From Pelagibacteraceae bacterium AG-325-J17 (GTDB lineage: Bacteria; Pseudomonadota; Alphaproteobacteria; Pelagibacterales; Pelagibacteraceae), in assembly GCA_003282825.1 (NCBI GenBank), contig QBYM01000002.1, positions 1 through 64,000 on the forward strand: a stretch of DNA of 64,000 nt, read 5' to 3'. The notes under the pieces are model-generated. The model was not told the origin of the DNA and searched no databases. It saw only the letters and a program-made list of their open reading frames with translations. The position numbers and the translations under genes were made by a program. Shown piece by piece: positions 8,264-16,433 of this stretch (position 1 is the stretch's first letter; every line of letters begins with the position of its first letter).

Positions 8264-10695
8264 TAGGCTCTCAACAATTTGTTTTCAACATCGTATGGAC
8301 TTTCTTCTAAAATTGTAGCCTCATACATTTTTCCTAATATATCAACTTTAAGTTTTTCACCAACATTAGCCAGATCAGGTTTCACCATTGCTAAAGCTAT
8401 AGATTTATCTAGTCTAAATCCATATTCTCCACCTGTAGCTCTTCCTACGACTTTGTCATCTTTATAAATAGGATTATTTCCTAGAACATCTGAGTCTGTT
8501 GTATTGTGAACTTCTAGTGTAACTAATTTATTATTAAAACCTTTTTCTCTCCATTTGTTTAAAGCCTCAAGACCAATAAAATTACCTTTGTTCGGATGAA
8601 TAAATCTATCTAAACCAGACTCGTAAGGTGAATACTCAATAGATAATTCTGTACCAACTAATTTGTAAGATTTTTCAAGTCTCAAGCTATTCATTGCTCT
8701 TATTCCAAAAGGTTTAATTCCCAAATCTTTTCCTGCTTCCATTAACTTATCAAATATATGGTTTTGATATTCAATCGGATGATGTAGCTCCCAGCCTAAT
8801 TCACCAACGAAGTTTACTCTCATAGCATTGACTGGAGCATATCCAACGTTAACATTTTTAGCTGTTAACCATTTGAAATTTTCGCTTGAAAAATCATCTA
8901 CAGAAACTTTTTGCATTAATTCTCTTGCTTTTGGCCCCGCCACAACAAGTACTCCAGTGCTATTTGTTAAGTCTTCAAATATAACTGATCCATCTGTGGG
9001 CATCCACTTTTGGATCCAGTCATGGTCTAATCTTAAATTTGCACCTGCTGAAACAAGATAATATTTATTTTCAGCTTCTTTCATAATTGTAAATTCTGAA
9101 TGAACACCGCCCTTAGTATTAAGAGCATGACATAAATTTATTCTTCCAATTTTTTTTGGAAGCTTGTTAGCCACTAAATAATCTAAAAATTCCTCTGCTT
9201 TTGGTCCTCTTATTCTACATTTGGCAAAAGCTGTCATATCTAAAAGGCCAACATTTTCTTTTACGTTTTGACATTCTTTTTTAATAGCATCAAACCATTT
9301 AGATCTTCTAAAAGACCAATCATCTTTTTGTTCCATGCCATCAGTTGCAAAAAAGTTTGGTCTTTCCCAGCCAAATTTTTGTCCAAATACTGCACCTAAA
9401 TTTTTCATTCTTTCATAACATGGCGATGTTCTTAAAGGTCTTGCAGCTGGTCTTTCTTCATCTGGATAGTGAGTAATAAAAACATGACTGTAAGCTTCCT
9501 CATTTTTAGCTTTTAAATAAGATTTAGTTGCATAGTTTCCGTAACGTCTTGGTTCAACGCCTAGCATATCAATGGTTGGTTCTCCATCTACTATCCATTC
9601 TGCTAATTGCCAACCAGCTCCACCAGCAGCAGTAATTCCAAAACTATGACCTTCATTAATCCAAAAATTTTTTAAACCCCAAGCAGGTCCAACTATAGGA
9701 TTTCCATCTGGTGTGTAACAAATTGCACCATTATAAACTTTTTTAACTCCTACTTCACCAAAAGCAGGAACTCTATGTATTGCTCCTTCTATGTGTGGGG
9801 CAAGTCTATCTAAATCTTCTTGAAATAATTCATATTCTGAACTCTTTGATGGACCTTCTACATAACAAGCAGGAGCACCATCTTCGTAAGGTCCTAATAT
9901 TAATCCACCAGCCTCTTCTCTCATATACCATCTACTATCACTGTCTCTTAGCACTCCCATTTCAGGCAGACCTTCTTTTTTTCTTTTTTGAATTTCTGGA
10001 TGAGGCTCAGTAACAATATATTGATGTTCAACAGGAATTACTGGAATATCTAATCCAACCATTTCCCCAGTTTGTCTTGCAAAATTTCCGGAACAAGAAA
10101 TTATATGTTCACATTCAATCGATCCTTTATCTGTTTCAACAATCCATCCTTCTTTATTTTGCTTCATTGCAATCACTGTTGTGTTCCTGTAAATCTCAGC
10201 TCCCATATTTCTTGCACCTGTAGCAAGTGCTTGGGTTAAATCTGCAGGCTGGATATAGCCATCTTCAGGATGTTGAATAGCACCTACTAAATCATCAGTA
10301 TGACATAAAGGCCAAATTTCTTTTACTTGTTGAGGCGTTAAAAATTTTACATTGACACCGATAGTTTTAGCTACTCCGGCATATTGATGGTATTCATCCA
10401 TTCTATCTTTTGTACTTGCTAAACGAATGTTTGATACAACACTAAATCCAACATTCTTTCCTGTTTCATCTTCTAATTTTTTATATAGGTCGACTGCATA
10501 TTTATGTAATTGACCTACAGAGTAGCTCATATTGAAGAGTGGTAATAATCCTGCAGCATGCCAAGTAGATCCAGAAGTTAATTCTTTTCTCTCTACAAGA
10601 ACTACATCAGACCACCCTTTTTTAGCTAAATGATATAGTGCACTGACCCCTACTACTCCACCACCTACAACTACTACTTTTGTTTTAGATTTCAT
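8263..10695 (-). CDS. Dimethylglycine dehydrogenase / sarcosine dehydrogenase-type flavoprotein (FAD domain + GcvT domain)
   Basis: This 810-residue fusion oxidises an N-methylated glycine and hands the methylene group to tetrahydrofolate. Residues 1 to about 420 form a DAO-type FAD domain. [13 protein letters not shown] binds the nucleotide, and His46 in [11 protein letters not shown] matches the covalent FAD-linking His of DMGDH/SARDH. Residues from about 430 on are a GcvT-like THF-binding domain with [10 protein letters not shown] near the end. The operon with etfB, etfA and ETF-QO fits an ETF-dependent enzyme. A separate sarcosine oxidase lies at 26.9-32 kb, so dimethylglycine is the more likely substrate here. 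Sarcosine cannot be excluded. Confidence 0.88.
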   Translation of the reverse strand: MKSKTKVVVVGGGVVGVSALYHLAKKGWSDVVLVERKELTSGSTWHAAGLLPLFNMSYSVGQLHKYAVDLYKKLEDETGKNVGFSVVSNIRLASTKDRMDEYHQYAGVAKTIGVNVKFLTPQQVKEIWPLCHTDDLVGAIQHPEDGYIQPADLTQALATGARNMGAEIYRNTTVIAMKQNKEGWIVETDKGSIECEHIISCSGNFARQTGEMVGLDIPVIPVEHQYIVTEPHPEIQKRKKEGLPEMGVLRDSDSRWYMREEAGGLILGPYEDGAPACYVEGPSKSSEYELFQEDLDRLAPHIEGAIHRVPAFGEVGVKKVYNGAICYTPDGNPIVGPAWGLKNFWINEGHSFGITAAGGAGWQLAEWIVDGEPTIDMLGVEPRRYGNYATKSYLKAKNEEAYSHVFITHYPDEERPAARPLRTSPCYERMKNLGAVFGQKFGWERPNFFATDGMEQKDDWSFRRSKWFDAIKKECQNVKENVGLLDMTAFAKCRIRGPKAEEFLDYLVANKLPKKIGRINLCHALNTKGGVHSEFTIMKEAENKYYLVSAGANLRLDHDWIQKWMPTDGSVIFEDLTNSTGVLVVAGPKARELMQKVSVDDFSSENFKWLTAKNVNVGYAPVNAMRVNFVGELGWELHHPIEYQNHIFDKLMEAGKDLGIKPFGIRAMNSLRLEKSYKLVGTELSIEYSPYESGLDRFIHPNKGNFIGLEALNKWREKGFNNKLVTLEVHNTTDSDVLGNNPIYKDDKVVGRATGGEYGFRLDKSIALAMVKPDLANVGEKLKVDILGKMYEATILEESPYDVENKLLRA

Positions 10696-10751
10696 TAAGC
10701 GATTCCTACTAAATTTTTATTCATTACGAAACAAAATTGTATCTAAGAATA

Positions 10752-11228
10752 TCAAATTGAACTTCCCAATGATATGGGATTAGATACCATAGTAGTCAAC
10801 CAACAGTCTTTTAAGGGTCCATCCATAGTATATTTTTCAACCTGCCAATTAAATTTATGATAAATTTTGTTTTTATCTAAAATTATAACTTCAAATTGAG
10901 CCCATTTGTCACTACTTCCAAGCTCTGTAATTGTGTGATTCAAATGGTCAATTAACATTTGGTATGAATTTCCTTTAATCATCATTTTAAAGTTTGGTAG
11001 AGGGCCAGTATTCTTTTTATTATTCGGATGAGCAAAATTCCAAGTTTGTTCAATCCCGCTGTCTTTAAAATCTTTATCATTATCCATTAGACCTATTAAC
11101 TGAATCTTAACTACTTCTGCTGGTAAAATTAAATTATTTGGAGATTTTAAATCAGCGTTTGAATATGAAATATTTAAAAAAATGATTATAACTATACTAA
11201 ATATTAAGGGCAGTTTTTTTAACATCAT
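10752..11228 (-). CDS. Exported DUF4864-like protein
   Basis: The 158-residue product has an N-terminal signal sequence (about residues 4-25, LPLIFSIVIIIFLNISYSNA). A small alpha/beta domain follows, with WNFAHP, a central YQMLIDHLNHT and a C-terminal WQVEKYTMDGPLKDCWLTT. The pattern IQLIGLMDNDKD...FAHP...GxLKDCWL resembles DUF4864 proteins, which are often exported. I give that family with moderate confidence. The start codon lies 32 nt inside the end of the upstream flavodoxin-fold gene. That is a long overlap, but it is supported by the intact signal peptide. Confidence 0.6.
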   Translation of the reverse strand: MMLKKLPLIFSIVIIIFLNISYSNADLKSPNNLILPAEVVKIQLIGLMDNDKDFKDSGIEQTWNFAHPNNKKNTGPLPNFKMMIKGNSYQMLIDHLNHTITELGSSDKWAQFEVIILDKNKIYHKFNWQVEKYTMDGPLKDCWLTTMVSNPISLGSSI

Positions 11229-11766
11229 TTAGAAACTCTTCTCTTTTTTTATCACCTACAAAAGGTACAGCAAAATATCTTCTATAATTGATATTATAAA
11301 TGCCGCACATGTGGAAAACACCCCTTTTCAACCTTCTAATTGGTAAGTTTAAAAAAAAAGTTGTGATCGCTAATCTGGGTGATCCATAAGTACAAAAAAT
11401 AATTGCTTTTTTATCTCTAAGGTTTCCTATTGGGTACCCATAATTTCCCCAGAGTTTTTGAAATTTAAATGCCCAAGGCGGAGCTAATACTTTATCTATC
11501 CACCCTTCAACTATTGCTGGCATTCTAAAATTCCAAATAGGTGCAATTAATACAATTGTATCACACGCATCTATTCTTTTTCTATGATCCAAAACTGTTT
11601 CATCTGGTTCTTCACCCGCAAAAACTGGATTAAATTTTTCTTGATATAGATCAACACTGTCAACTAAGTGACCATTTTCTTCAGCTGTCTTAGTGAAAGT
11701 ATTTTTAATGGCGGCATTAAATGATTTGTCATCATAATGACCATATATAAGAAAAATTTTTTTCAT
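11197..11766 (-). CDS. NAD(P)H:quinone reductase / flavodoxin-fold protein (KefF/MdaB/NQO type)
   Basis: The 189-residue protein has a flavodoxin-like fold. IYGHYDDKSFNAAI forms the FMN/FAD phosphate loop, IVLIAPIWNFRMPAIVEGWID is the flavin-contact strand typical of the family, and KKAIIFCTYGSP follows. These proteins usually reduce quinones by two electrons or guard against electrophile stress. In this run it follows genes for a methanethiol oxidase homologue, a ferredoxin and a CoA-binding protein. The physiological electron acceptor cannot be read from sequence. Confidence 0.8.
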   Translation of the reverse strand: MKKIFLIYGHYDDKSFNAAIKNTFTKTAEENGHLVDSVDLYQEKFNPVFAGEEPDETVLDHRKRIDACDTIVLIAPIWNFRMPAIVEGWIDKVLAPPWAFKFQKLWGNYGYPIGNLRDKKAIIFCTYGSPRLAITTFFLNLPIRRLKRGVFHMCGIYNINYRRYFAVPFVGDKKREEFLNDVKKTALNI

Positions 11767-11836
11767 CTAAATAAGTTTAGTATTATTAAATAATAATAGT
11801 ATTGTAATTTTACTATACTTGAGTTGTGTTTTTGTA

Positions 11837-12286
11837 TTATATTTTTTGATCAAGTCTTGGTTTCCAAAATGGTCGAAAGAGTTCAATCTTTGGACATCTA
11901 TTCATTACTACCTTTAGACCAGCTTCTTCTGCAAGATTGGCAGCTTCATGATTGATAACACCTATTTGTCCCCATAATACTTTAGCGCCAATAGCAATAG
12001 CTTCCTCAGCAACTCCATATAAATCTTCAGGTTTCCTAAAAACTTCAACCATATCAACAGGACGATCGATTGATGCAAGATTAGGATATACCTTTAAATT
12101 TCGTATTTCTTTAATTTCAGGTTTTGGATTAACTGGTATCATATCATATCCAGTTTCATGAAGCACTCTTAAGACTCCATAACTAAATTTAGTCTTATCA
12201 GGACTAGCTCCAACCATTGCTATAGTCTTAACAGATTGCAAAATATTTTTTAAATATTCATCACTATAAGGCTTGGTATGGTCCAT
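11837..12286 (-). CDS. CoA-binding domain protein (YccU family)
   Basis: The 149-residue protein is a single CoA-binding Rossmann domain. It has IAMVGASPDKTKFSYGV (about residues 18-34), a VNPK motif at the second strand (VYPNLASI follows) and VLWGQIGVINHEAA. Proteins of this type bind CoA or nucleotides, but their function is mostly unknown. It lies 4 nt downstream of the ferredoxin gene and 70 nt upstream of the flavodoxin-fold gene. Co-location suggests, but does not prove, a role in sulfur or CoA-ester metabolism. Confidence 0.88.
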   Translation of the reverse strand: MDHTKPYSDEYLKNILQSVKTIAMVGASPDKTKFSYGVLRVLHETGYDMIPVNPKPEIKEIRNLKVYPNLASIDRPVDMVEVFRKPEDLYGVAEEAIAIGAKVLWGQIGVINHEAANLAEEAGLKVVMNRCPKIELFRPFWKPRLDQKI

Positions 12287-12290
12287 TTGC

Positions 12291-12665
12291 TTATTTCTTT
12301 TTAATATTTTTTTGAGTTACAATATCAGCTTTTAACTCATGTGGTGCAAGTGGGTCAAGAAAAGGATTGCGGTAGAGTTTATCATGACTTTCAACTCCAA
12401 TTTCAATTTTACAATCAGTTTTTGGTCGAGCAACACATAAAACAATATAACCATTGTTAATTTGTCTATTGTTTAAAGCTACTTGAGAACGTTGATCTAC
12501 TTCACCATTAATAAGTTTTGCTGCACAAGTTATGCAGCCTCCATATTCACAACCGTAAGGAAGATCAACTCCTTGAGCACGTAATTCTTGGAGCAAGGGT
12601 TTTCGGTCTGAGACCTCAAAAGTTTTATTCTTACGATTGACAATAGTAATTTTCTTTACAGCCAT
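12291..12665 (-). CDS. 2Fe-2S plant-type ferredoxin
   Basis: The 124-residue protein has the chloroplast-type cluster motif with cysteines in GCEYGGCITCAAKL and a distal cysteine in YIVLCVARP, giving C-x4-C-x2-C...C. It is an electron carrier. The C-terminal extension (after about residue 95, HDKLYRNPFLDPLAP) is longer than in minimal ferredoxins. The start lies 10 nt inside the end of the methanethiol oxidase-like gene, so the two are translationally coupled and may act together. Confidence 0.92.
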   Translation of the reverse strand: MAVKKITIVNRKNKTFEVSDRKPLLQELRAQGVDLPYGCEYGGCITCAAKLINGEVDQRSQVALNNRQINNGYIVLCVARPKTDCKIEIGVESHDKLYRNPFLDPLAPHELKADIVTQKNIKKK

Positions 12666-14032
12666 ATATCACTTGTACAATCTCCACCCGGATATCTACT
12701 TTCATGACATCTACTTGGGCCATTAGGTTCTTTACCAAAATCAACTATAAAATCTTTATTGATTTTCATACCACCGTTTTCAACATCGCAGTCAATCATA
12801 ACCATAGCACCGCCTTGTGTTCTTATGTCAGGATAAAATTGATTATCCCAAGTTGAAAATAGAGAAGTTGTTACGTACATTCGTTTACCATCTAAAGATA
12901 ATTGGTACATTTGGGGGCCACCTGCAATTTTAACTCCATTTATAACCGGTGCTTTACCTAGAAGTCCACCAATCCAAACTTGTCCAGTTAATTTTGGTTT
13001 ATGCGGGTCTGTTATATCGTATTGTCTCATGTCTCCATGAAGCCAGTTATTTAAATAAAGATATTTATCATCCATTGAAACAAGAATTGCAGACATTACT
13101 CCTGGAATAGGTATAGGCCAATCTGGGTGAGGTTCATTATTGACATCTATAACTTTTTCCCACTCCCACTTTCCTTCTTTAGATTTCCAAAAATGAATAA
13201 CATTCGAACTGAGTGCGGCTCCACAAAATCCATGAGTGCTATCAGGATCATGCTTAAATTTTACTTCCAATGGTATTAGACCATCTTCACCAAGATACAT
13301 TGTTTCAATTGGTTCTTTTTTTTTAAAATCCCAAATATGAAGCCTTCGTCCATATTTTAAGTGACCGACTTCTTCCAAATCAAAGCCTGGCATAAAAGTA
13401 TTTGGTGCAGCCCATTCTGAACTTACCATTACGTTATGACGTGGCTGATACCAAAAATCATAGCTAAAAGGAATATCTCCCATTGAGTTTTCCCATCTTC
13501 CAACAATTTCAAAATCTTTGTTAAGATGCAAGTATCCTCCAGGAGCTTCACCCTTGGCATTACCAAGAAAAGAAATAATAATTTCAGATCCTAGACAATG
13601 AACTGTATGTGGTCCTGACAAATTAGTTTTAGATTTTATTTCTGAGCCTTTAATTACTTTGTGAATTTTTGGAGCAAACGGATCTGTTGCTGTGTCTATT
13701 ACATGAATATTATTTGATCTAACACCTGGTACTAAAAGATATTTTCTACTCATTCCTGCATCGCCGTGACATGAAGAACATGCATTCCATCCCATATGAT
13801 GTAATTCATCTCCAATTCCTGGCATTTCTAAACGATGAATAACCTTCGAATAAGTTGGACTATCTGGATCAACATCGACAGTTGCAAGATAATCAGGTTT
13901 TTGAATTCCTGTTCCGGTGTAAATAGCTATGGTATATAAAAGTTTTTCATTAGGTGCTTTAATTGCTTCAGACGGACTAGCATAACCAGGCCCACAACAA
14001 GTATTATTTGTTTTTTCTAAATCACTCATCAC
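12656..14032 (-). CDS. mtoX: Methanethiol oxidase / selenium-binding protein SBP56 family
   Basis: The 458-residue protein is a clear member of the SELENBP1/MtoX family, whose characterised members oxidise methanethiol to formaldehyde, H2O2 and H2S with a copper-dependent beta-propeller. It has the N-terminal CCGPGYASP, GWNACSSCHGD (Cys85, Cys88, His89), GPHTVHCLG, DSTHGFCGAAL, EPHPDWPIPIPG and the C-terminal GGDCTSDIW. No signal peptide is visible, whereas some characterised bacterial enzymes are periplasmic. DMSP demethylation, common in SAR11, releases methanethiol, so a role in removing it is plausible. The order crotonase-mtoX-ferredoxin supports a functional unit. The substrate itself is inferred. 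Confidence 0.85.
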   Translation of the reverse strand: MMSDLEKTNNTCCGPGYASPSEAIKAPNEKLLYTIAIYTGTGIQKPDYLATVDVDPDSPTYSKVIHRLEMPGIGDELHHMGWNACSSCHGDAGMSRKYLLVPGVRSNNIHVIDTATDPFAPKIHKVIKGSEIKSKTNLSGPHTVHCLGSEIIISFLGNAKGEAPGGYLHLNKDFEIVGRWENSMGDIPFSYDFWYQPRHNVMVSSEWAAPNTFMPGFDLEEVGHLKYGRRLHIWDFKKKEPIETMYLGEDGLIPLEVKFKHDPDSTHGFCGAALSSNVIHFWKSKEGKWEWEKVIDVNNEPHPDWPIPIPGVMSAILVSMDDKYLYLNNWLHGDMRQYDITDPHKPKLTGQVWIGGLLGKAPVINGVKIAGGPQMYQLSLDGKRMYVTTSLFSTWDNQFYPDIRTQGGAMVMIDCDVENGGMKINKDFIVDFGKEPNGPSRCHESRYPGGDCTSDIWL

Positions 14033-14038
14033 TTATCT

Positions 14039-14809
14039 TTATTTATTTTTCCAAATCGGTTTTCTTTTCTCTAGAAATGCAGAAATTCCTTCCTTTGCAT
14101 CCATTGCCATCATATTGATTGTCATCATTTTACTAGTGTAGGCGTAAGCTTTTCTTAAAGGCATCTCTAACTGTTTATAAAAAGTTTGTTTACCAATCTT
14201 AATAGTTAAGTTTGATTTTGAAGCAATTTTTTGAGCTATTTTTAAGACTTCATTGCTCAATTTTGATTTTGAGAAACAATCATTGATCAGACCAATTTCT
14301 TTTGCATAATTTGCTTTAATAGGTTCTCCAGTTAGTAACATTTTCATCATTGGTTTCCTGCTTATCTTCCTGCTAACCGCTACCATTGGAGTGCTACAAA
14401 ATAATCCAATATTTACTCCTGGTGTAGCAAATAAAGCATCTTTAGTGCTGTAAGCTAAATCACAACTTGCAACTAACTGACATCCTGCAGCGTATGCAGC
14501 ACCATGTACTTTGGCAATTACCGGTTTTTTTCCTTCAACTATTTGCAGCATCAATTTTGAACACAGATTAAATAATTTCTGGTATTTTTCTTTTTTCTTT
14601 AAACCTCTTACTTCTTTTAAGTTATGTCCTGCACTAAATCCTTTGCCAGCTCCTTCAAGAATAATTACTTTAACACTCGTATCACTATCTAATTTTTTAA
14701 AAACTTTAATTAGATCATTTAAATTTTTAAAAGATAAAGAGTTATAAGTTTTAGGTTCATTAATGATTACTCTTGAAATATTTTTTTTATAAATGACTTT
14801 AATGTTCAT
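14039..14809 (-). CDS. Crotonase-fold enoyl-CoA hydratase/isomerase family protein (ECHDC3-like)
   Basis: The 256-residue protein has a crotonase core: FSAGHNLKEV (oxyanion loop, about residues 58-67), AKVHGAAYAAGCQLVASCDLAY and FATPGVNIGLFCSTP. That wording matches the ECHDC3 branch. Where enoyl-CoA hydratases have their two catalytic glutamates, this protein has Gln111 (AGCQL) and a PGVNIG segment without Glu. Ordinary hydratase activity is therefore unlikely, although CoA-ester binding should be kept. The gene ends 6 nt before mtoX. It is probably not the methylthioacryloyl-CoA hydratase DmdD, despite its place beside mtoX, because that reaction needs the glutamates. Confidence 0.85.
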   Translation of the reverse strand: MNIKVIYKKNISRVIINEPKTYNSLSFKNLNDLIKVFKKLDSDTSVKVIILEGAGKGFSAGHNLKEVRGLKKKEKYQKLFNLCSKLMLQIVEGKKPVIAKVHGAAYAAGCQLVASCDLAYSTKDALFATPGVNIGLFCSTPMVAVSRKISRKPMMKMLLTGEPIKANYAKEIGLINDCFSKSKLSNEVLKIAQKIASKSNLTIKIGKQTFYKQLEMPLRKAYAYTSKMMTINMMAMDAKEGISAFLEKRKPIWKNK

Positions 14810-14816
14810 TGAAAAA

Positions 14817-15191
14817 TTATTTAAGTTTACCTTCTTCTCTCATCTTGGCTCTTATTTTGGTAGCTGAAATTTCTTGAATTTCTTTTGAAAGCTCAATTTC
14901 CTCGATTTTATAGCCCACACCTCTACCGTAACAAATATTAGTAATGTTAGGTACCAACATGATATTAAATCGTCCCTCAAATTCTGGATTAAGTCTATCT
15001 TCAATATTTTTTTTAACTGTCTCAAAATCAAATGGATTATCATCAACACCTTGTACATCTCTAATTTGAATACAAACTTGACCAGTTTTTTTAATTATTT
15101 CTTTAAATAAGTTATAGTGACCATCATGAAATGGCTGCCATCTTCCTAACATTTGTGCTGTTGGTTTTTTATTATCCCATTCGTAAGACAT
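14817..15191 (-). CDS. Nucleotidyltransferase of the HxGH superfamily
   Basis: The 124-residue protein shows the two hallmarks of the cytidylyl/adenylyltransferase superfamily: GRWQPFHDGH near the N-terminus (HxGH-type, about residues 17-26) and ISATKIR near the C-terminus (about residues 108-114). It is shorter than NadD or CoaD. The substrate is unknown. It shares one base with the stop/start junction of the CysC-like kinase gene upstream (15191), so the two probably act in sequence: phosphorylation, then nucleotidyl transfer. Confidence 0.8.
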   Translation of the reverse strand: MSYEWDNKKPTAQMLGRWQPFHDGHYNLFKEIIKKTGQVCIQIRDVQGVDDNPFDFETVKKNIEDRLNPEFEGRFNIMLVPNITNICYGRGVGYKIEEIELSKEIQEISATKIRAKMREEGKLK

Positions 15192-15598
15192 TATTTAATC
15201 TCCTTAAGTATTTTTGGTGCCCAAATTTTAGCATCTTGTGTAGTAACATGAAAGTCATACTTATCAGGTTTTACAAACATTTTATTTGTATCCTCAAATC
15301 TTCCTTCTTTTATTGTATCAACCCAAATTATATAATCTGCAGGAAATAAACTTCTAGCCTGGGGTGTTGGGCAAATAAAATCTGCTACAACATAACTTCC
15401 ATCCTCTTTTAGTTTTAATGCAAAATCTGCCATTCTTTTTGCTTGTCTTTTTCTTCCATCCTCTGAAAAGTCCCAGTCATTTGCCTTTTTTCTTACTTCG
15501 TCAGCATTCAACCTTTTGGCATTTAGTTTAGGTGCCAATTCATTAGCCAAGGTTGTTTTTCCTGACCCGGGTAAACCCATAATTAATATTATCTTCAT
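15191..15598 (-). CDS. Adenylylsulfate kinase-like P-loop kinase (CysC-like)
   Basis: The small kinase has GLPGSGKTT (Walker A) at its N-terminus. LNADEVRKKANDWDFSEDGRKRQAKRM resembles the APS-kinase segment DGDNxR...FSxxDR, and a CysC-like strand VVADFICPTPQAR follows. I place the start at ATG 15596-15598 (MKIILIMGLPG), giving 135 residues. An upstream TTG at 15640 would add 14 residues that do not look like part of the domain. It is shorter than true CysC (about 200 residues). SAR11-type genomes are generally reported to lack assimilatory sulfate reduction, so another small-molecule substrate is likely. Confidence 0.75.
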   Translation of the reverse strand: MKIILIMGLPGSGKTTLANELAPKLNAKRLNADEVRKKANDWDFSEDGRKRQAKRMADFALKLKEDGSYVVADFICPTPQARSLFPADYIIWVDTIKEGRFEDTNKMFVKPDKYDFHVTTQDAKIWAPKILKEIK

Positions 15599-15607
15599 AG
15601 CTAATAA

Positions 15608-15658
15608 GTTGTTAACAACAGAGATAATCTTTAGCAACAATTTTGTCTAATCATTAGA
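15608..15658. promoter_or_regulatory. Two palindromes in a divergent promoter region
   Basis: The 106-nt gap between the CysC-like gene (leftward) and the metF-like gene (rightward) holds two perfect palindromes: GTTGTTAACAAC at 15608-15619 and TCTAATCATTAGA at 15646-15658. The second has the T-N11-A form seen in LysR-type operators. Each lies nearer one of the two divergent genes. Operator function is inferred from symmetry and place only. Confidence 0.4.
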
Positions 15659-15704
15659 TGAATTTCTTTGACAGCTTTTTTAAAAAAGATAATGATCTAA
15701 AAAA

Positions 15705-16433
15705 ATGAATTTTTCATTAGAAATTGGACCTAAAACTGAACTAGAGACACTTCCTCCTGTAAGTGATGTTTATATTACAATGTTGCCTGGAGGTGATTAC
15801 AAAGAGACTGCTCAAAAAGCAATTGAGCTTGCTAAAAAGGGGTTTAATCCTGTACCTCACTTTCCAGCTAGATCTATGTATGATGAAAAAGAATTAAAAG
15901 ATTATGTTTCAAGATGTAAAGATGGAGGAGTTAAACAAGCTTTGATTATTGGTGGTGGTAGAGAACCAACAGGAAAATTTGATAGTTCATTTCAACTTTT
16001 AGAAACAGGTTATTTTGAAAAAATGAAGATAGGAATTGCTGGACACCCTGAGGGGAGTCCTGATATATCCGACTCAGATTTAGAAAAAGCTATGATAGTT
16101 AAAAAGCCTTATGCTGATTATATTGTAACCCAATGGTTAATGGATCCTCAGCCTATTATAGATTTTATTTCTAAACAAAGCGTACCAGTGCATGTGGGAA
16201 TTACTGGCCCTCTTAAAATATCTAGCTTAATTAAATTTGCTAATATTGTTGGAGCAAAAAATTCCTTAAATTTTCTTAAATCTAATTTTAGTAAGGCGTT
16301 AGATTTATTAAAACCTAAAGACCCTAATGATTTAATTGGGAAAGTTAAATCGCATACTGATTTTTTCCACATTTATACATTCGGCGGCTTGAAGGAAACT
16401 AACAAGTGGTTGAAGGAGAATAGTTATGTCTAA
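15705..16433 (+). CDS. Short MetF-like methylenetetrahydrofolate reductase family protein
   Basis: The 242-residue protein has a TIM-barrel pattern of the MetF family: SLEIGPKTE at the N-terminus (in place of FEFFPPKT), ALIIGGGREPTG, IGIAGHPEGSP and YIVTQWLMDPQPIIDFI. It is about 50 residues shorter than MetF (about 290), mainly at the C-terminal end. The last 8 bases overlap the start of the GcvT-like gene, so the pair is coupled. It probably works on the methyl- or methylene-THF made by its partner, but whether it is a reductase, or runs toward oxidation, cannot be told. Confidence 0.82.
   Translation: MNFSLEIGPKTELETLPPVSDVYITMLPGGDYKETAQKAIELAKKGFNPVPHFPARSMYDEKELKDYVSRCKDGGVKQALIIGGGREPTGKFDSSFQLLETGYFEKMKIGIAGHPEGSPDISDSDLEKAMIVKKPYADYIVTQWLMDPQPIIDFISKQSVPVHVGITGPLKISSLIKFANIVGAKNSLNFLKSNFSKALDLLKPKDPNDLIGKVKSHTDFFHIYTFGGLKETNKWLKENSYV

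Noticed and set aside
14039..14809. Assignment as DmdD (methylthioacryloyl-CoA hydratase) because of the mtoX neighbour
   Set aside because: The residues needed for hydration are missing (Gln111, no second Glu).
15599..15640. TTG start upstream for the CysC-like kinase
   Set aside because: It adds 14 residues before the P-loop strand that do not fit the family. ATG at 15598 puts the strand right at the N-terminus.
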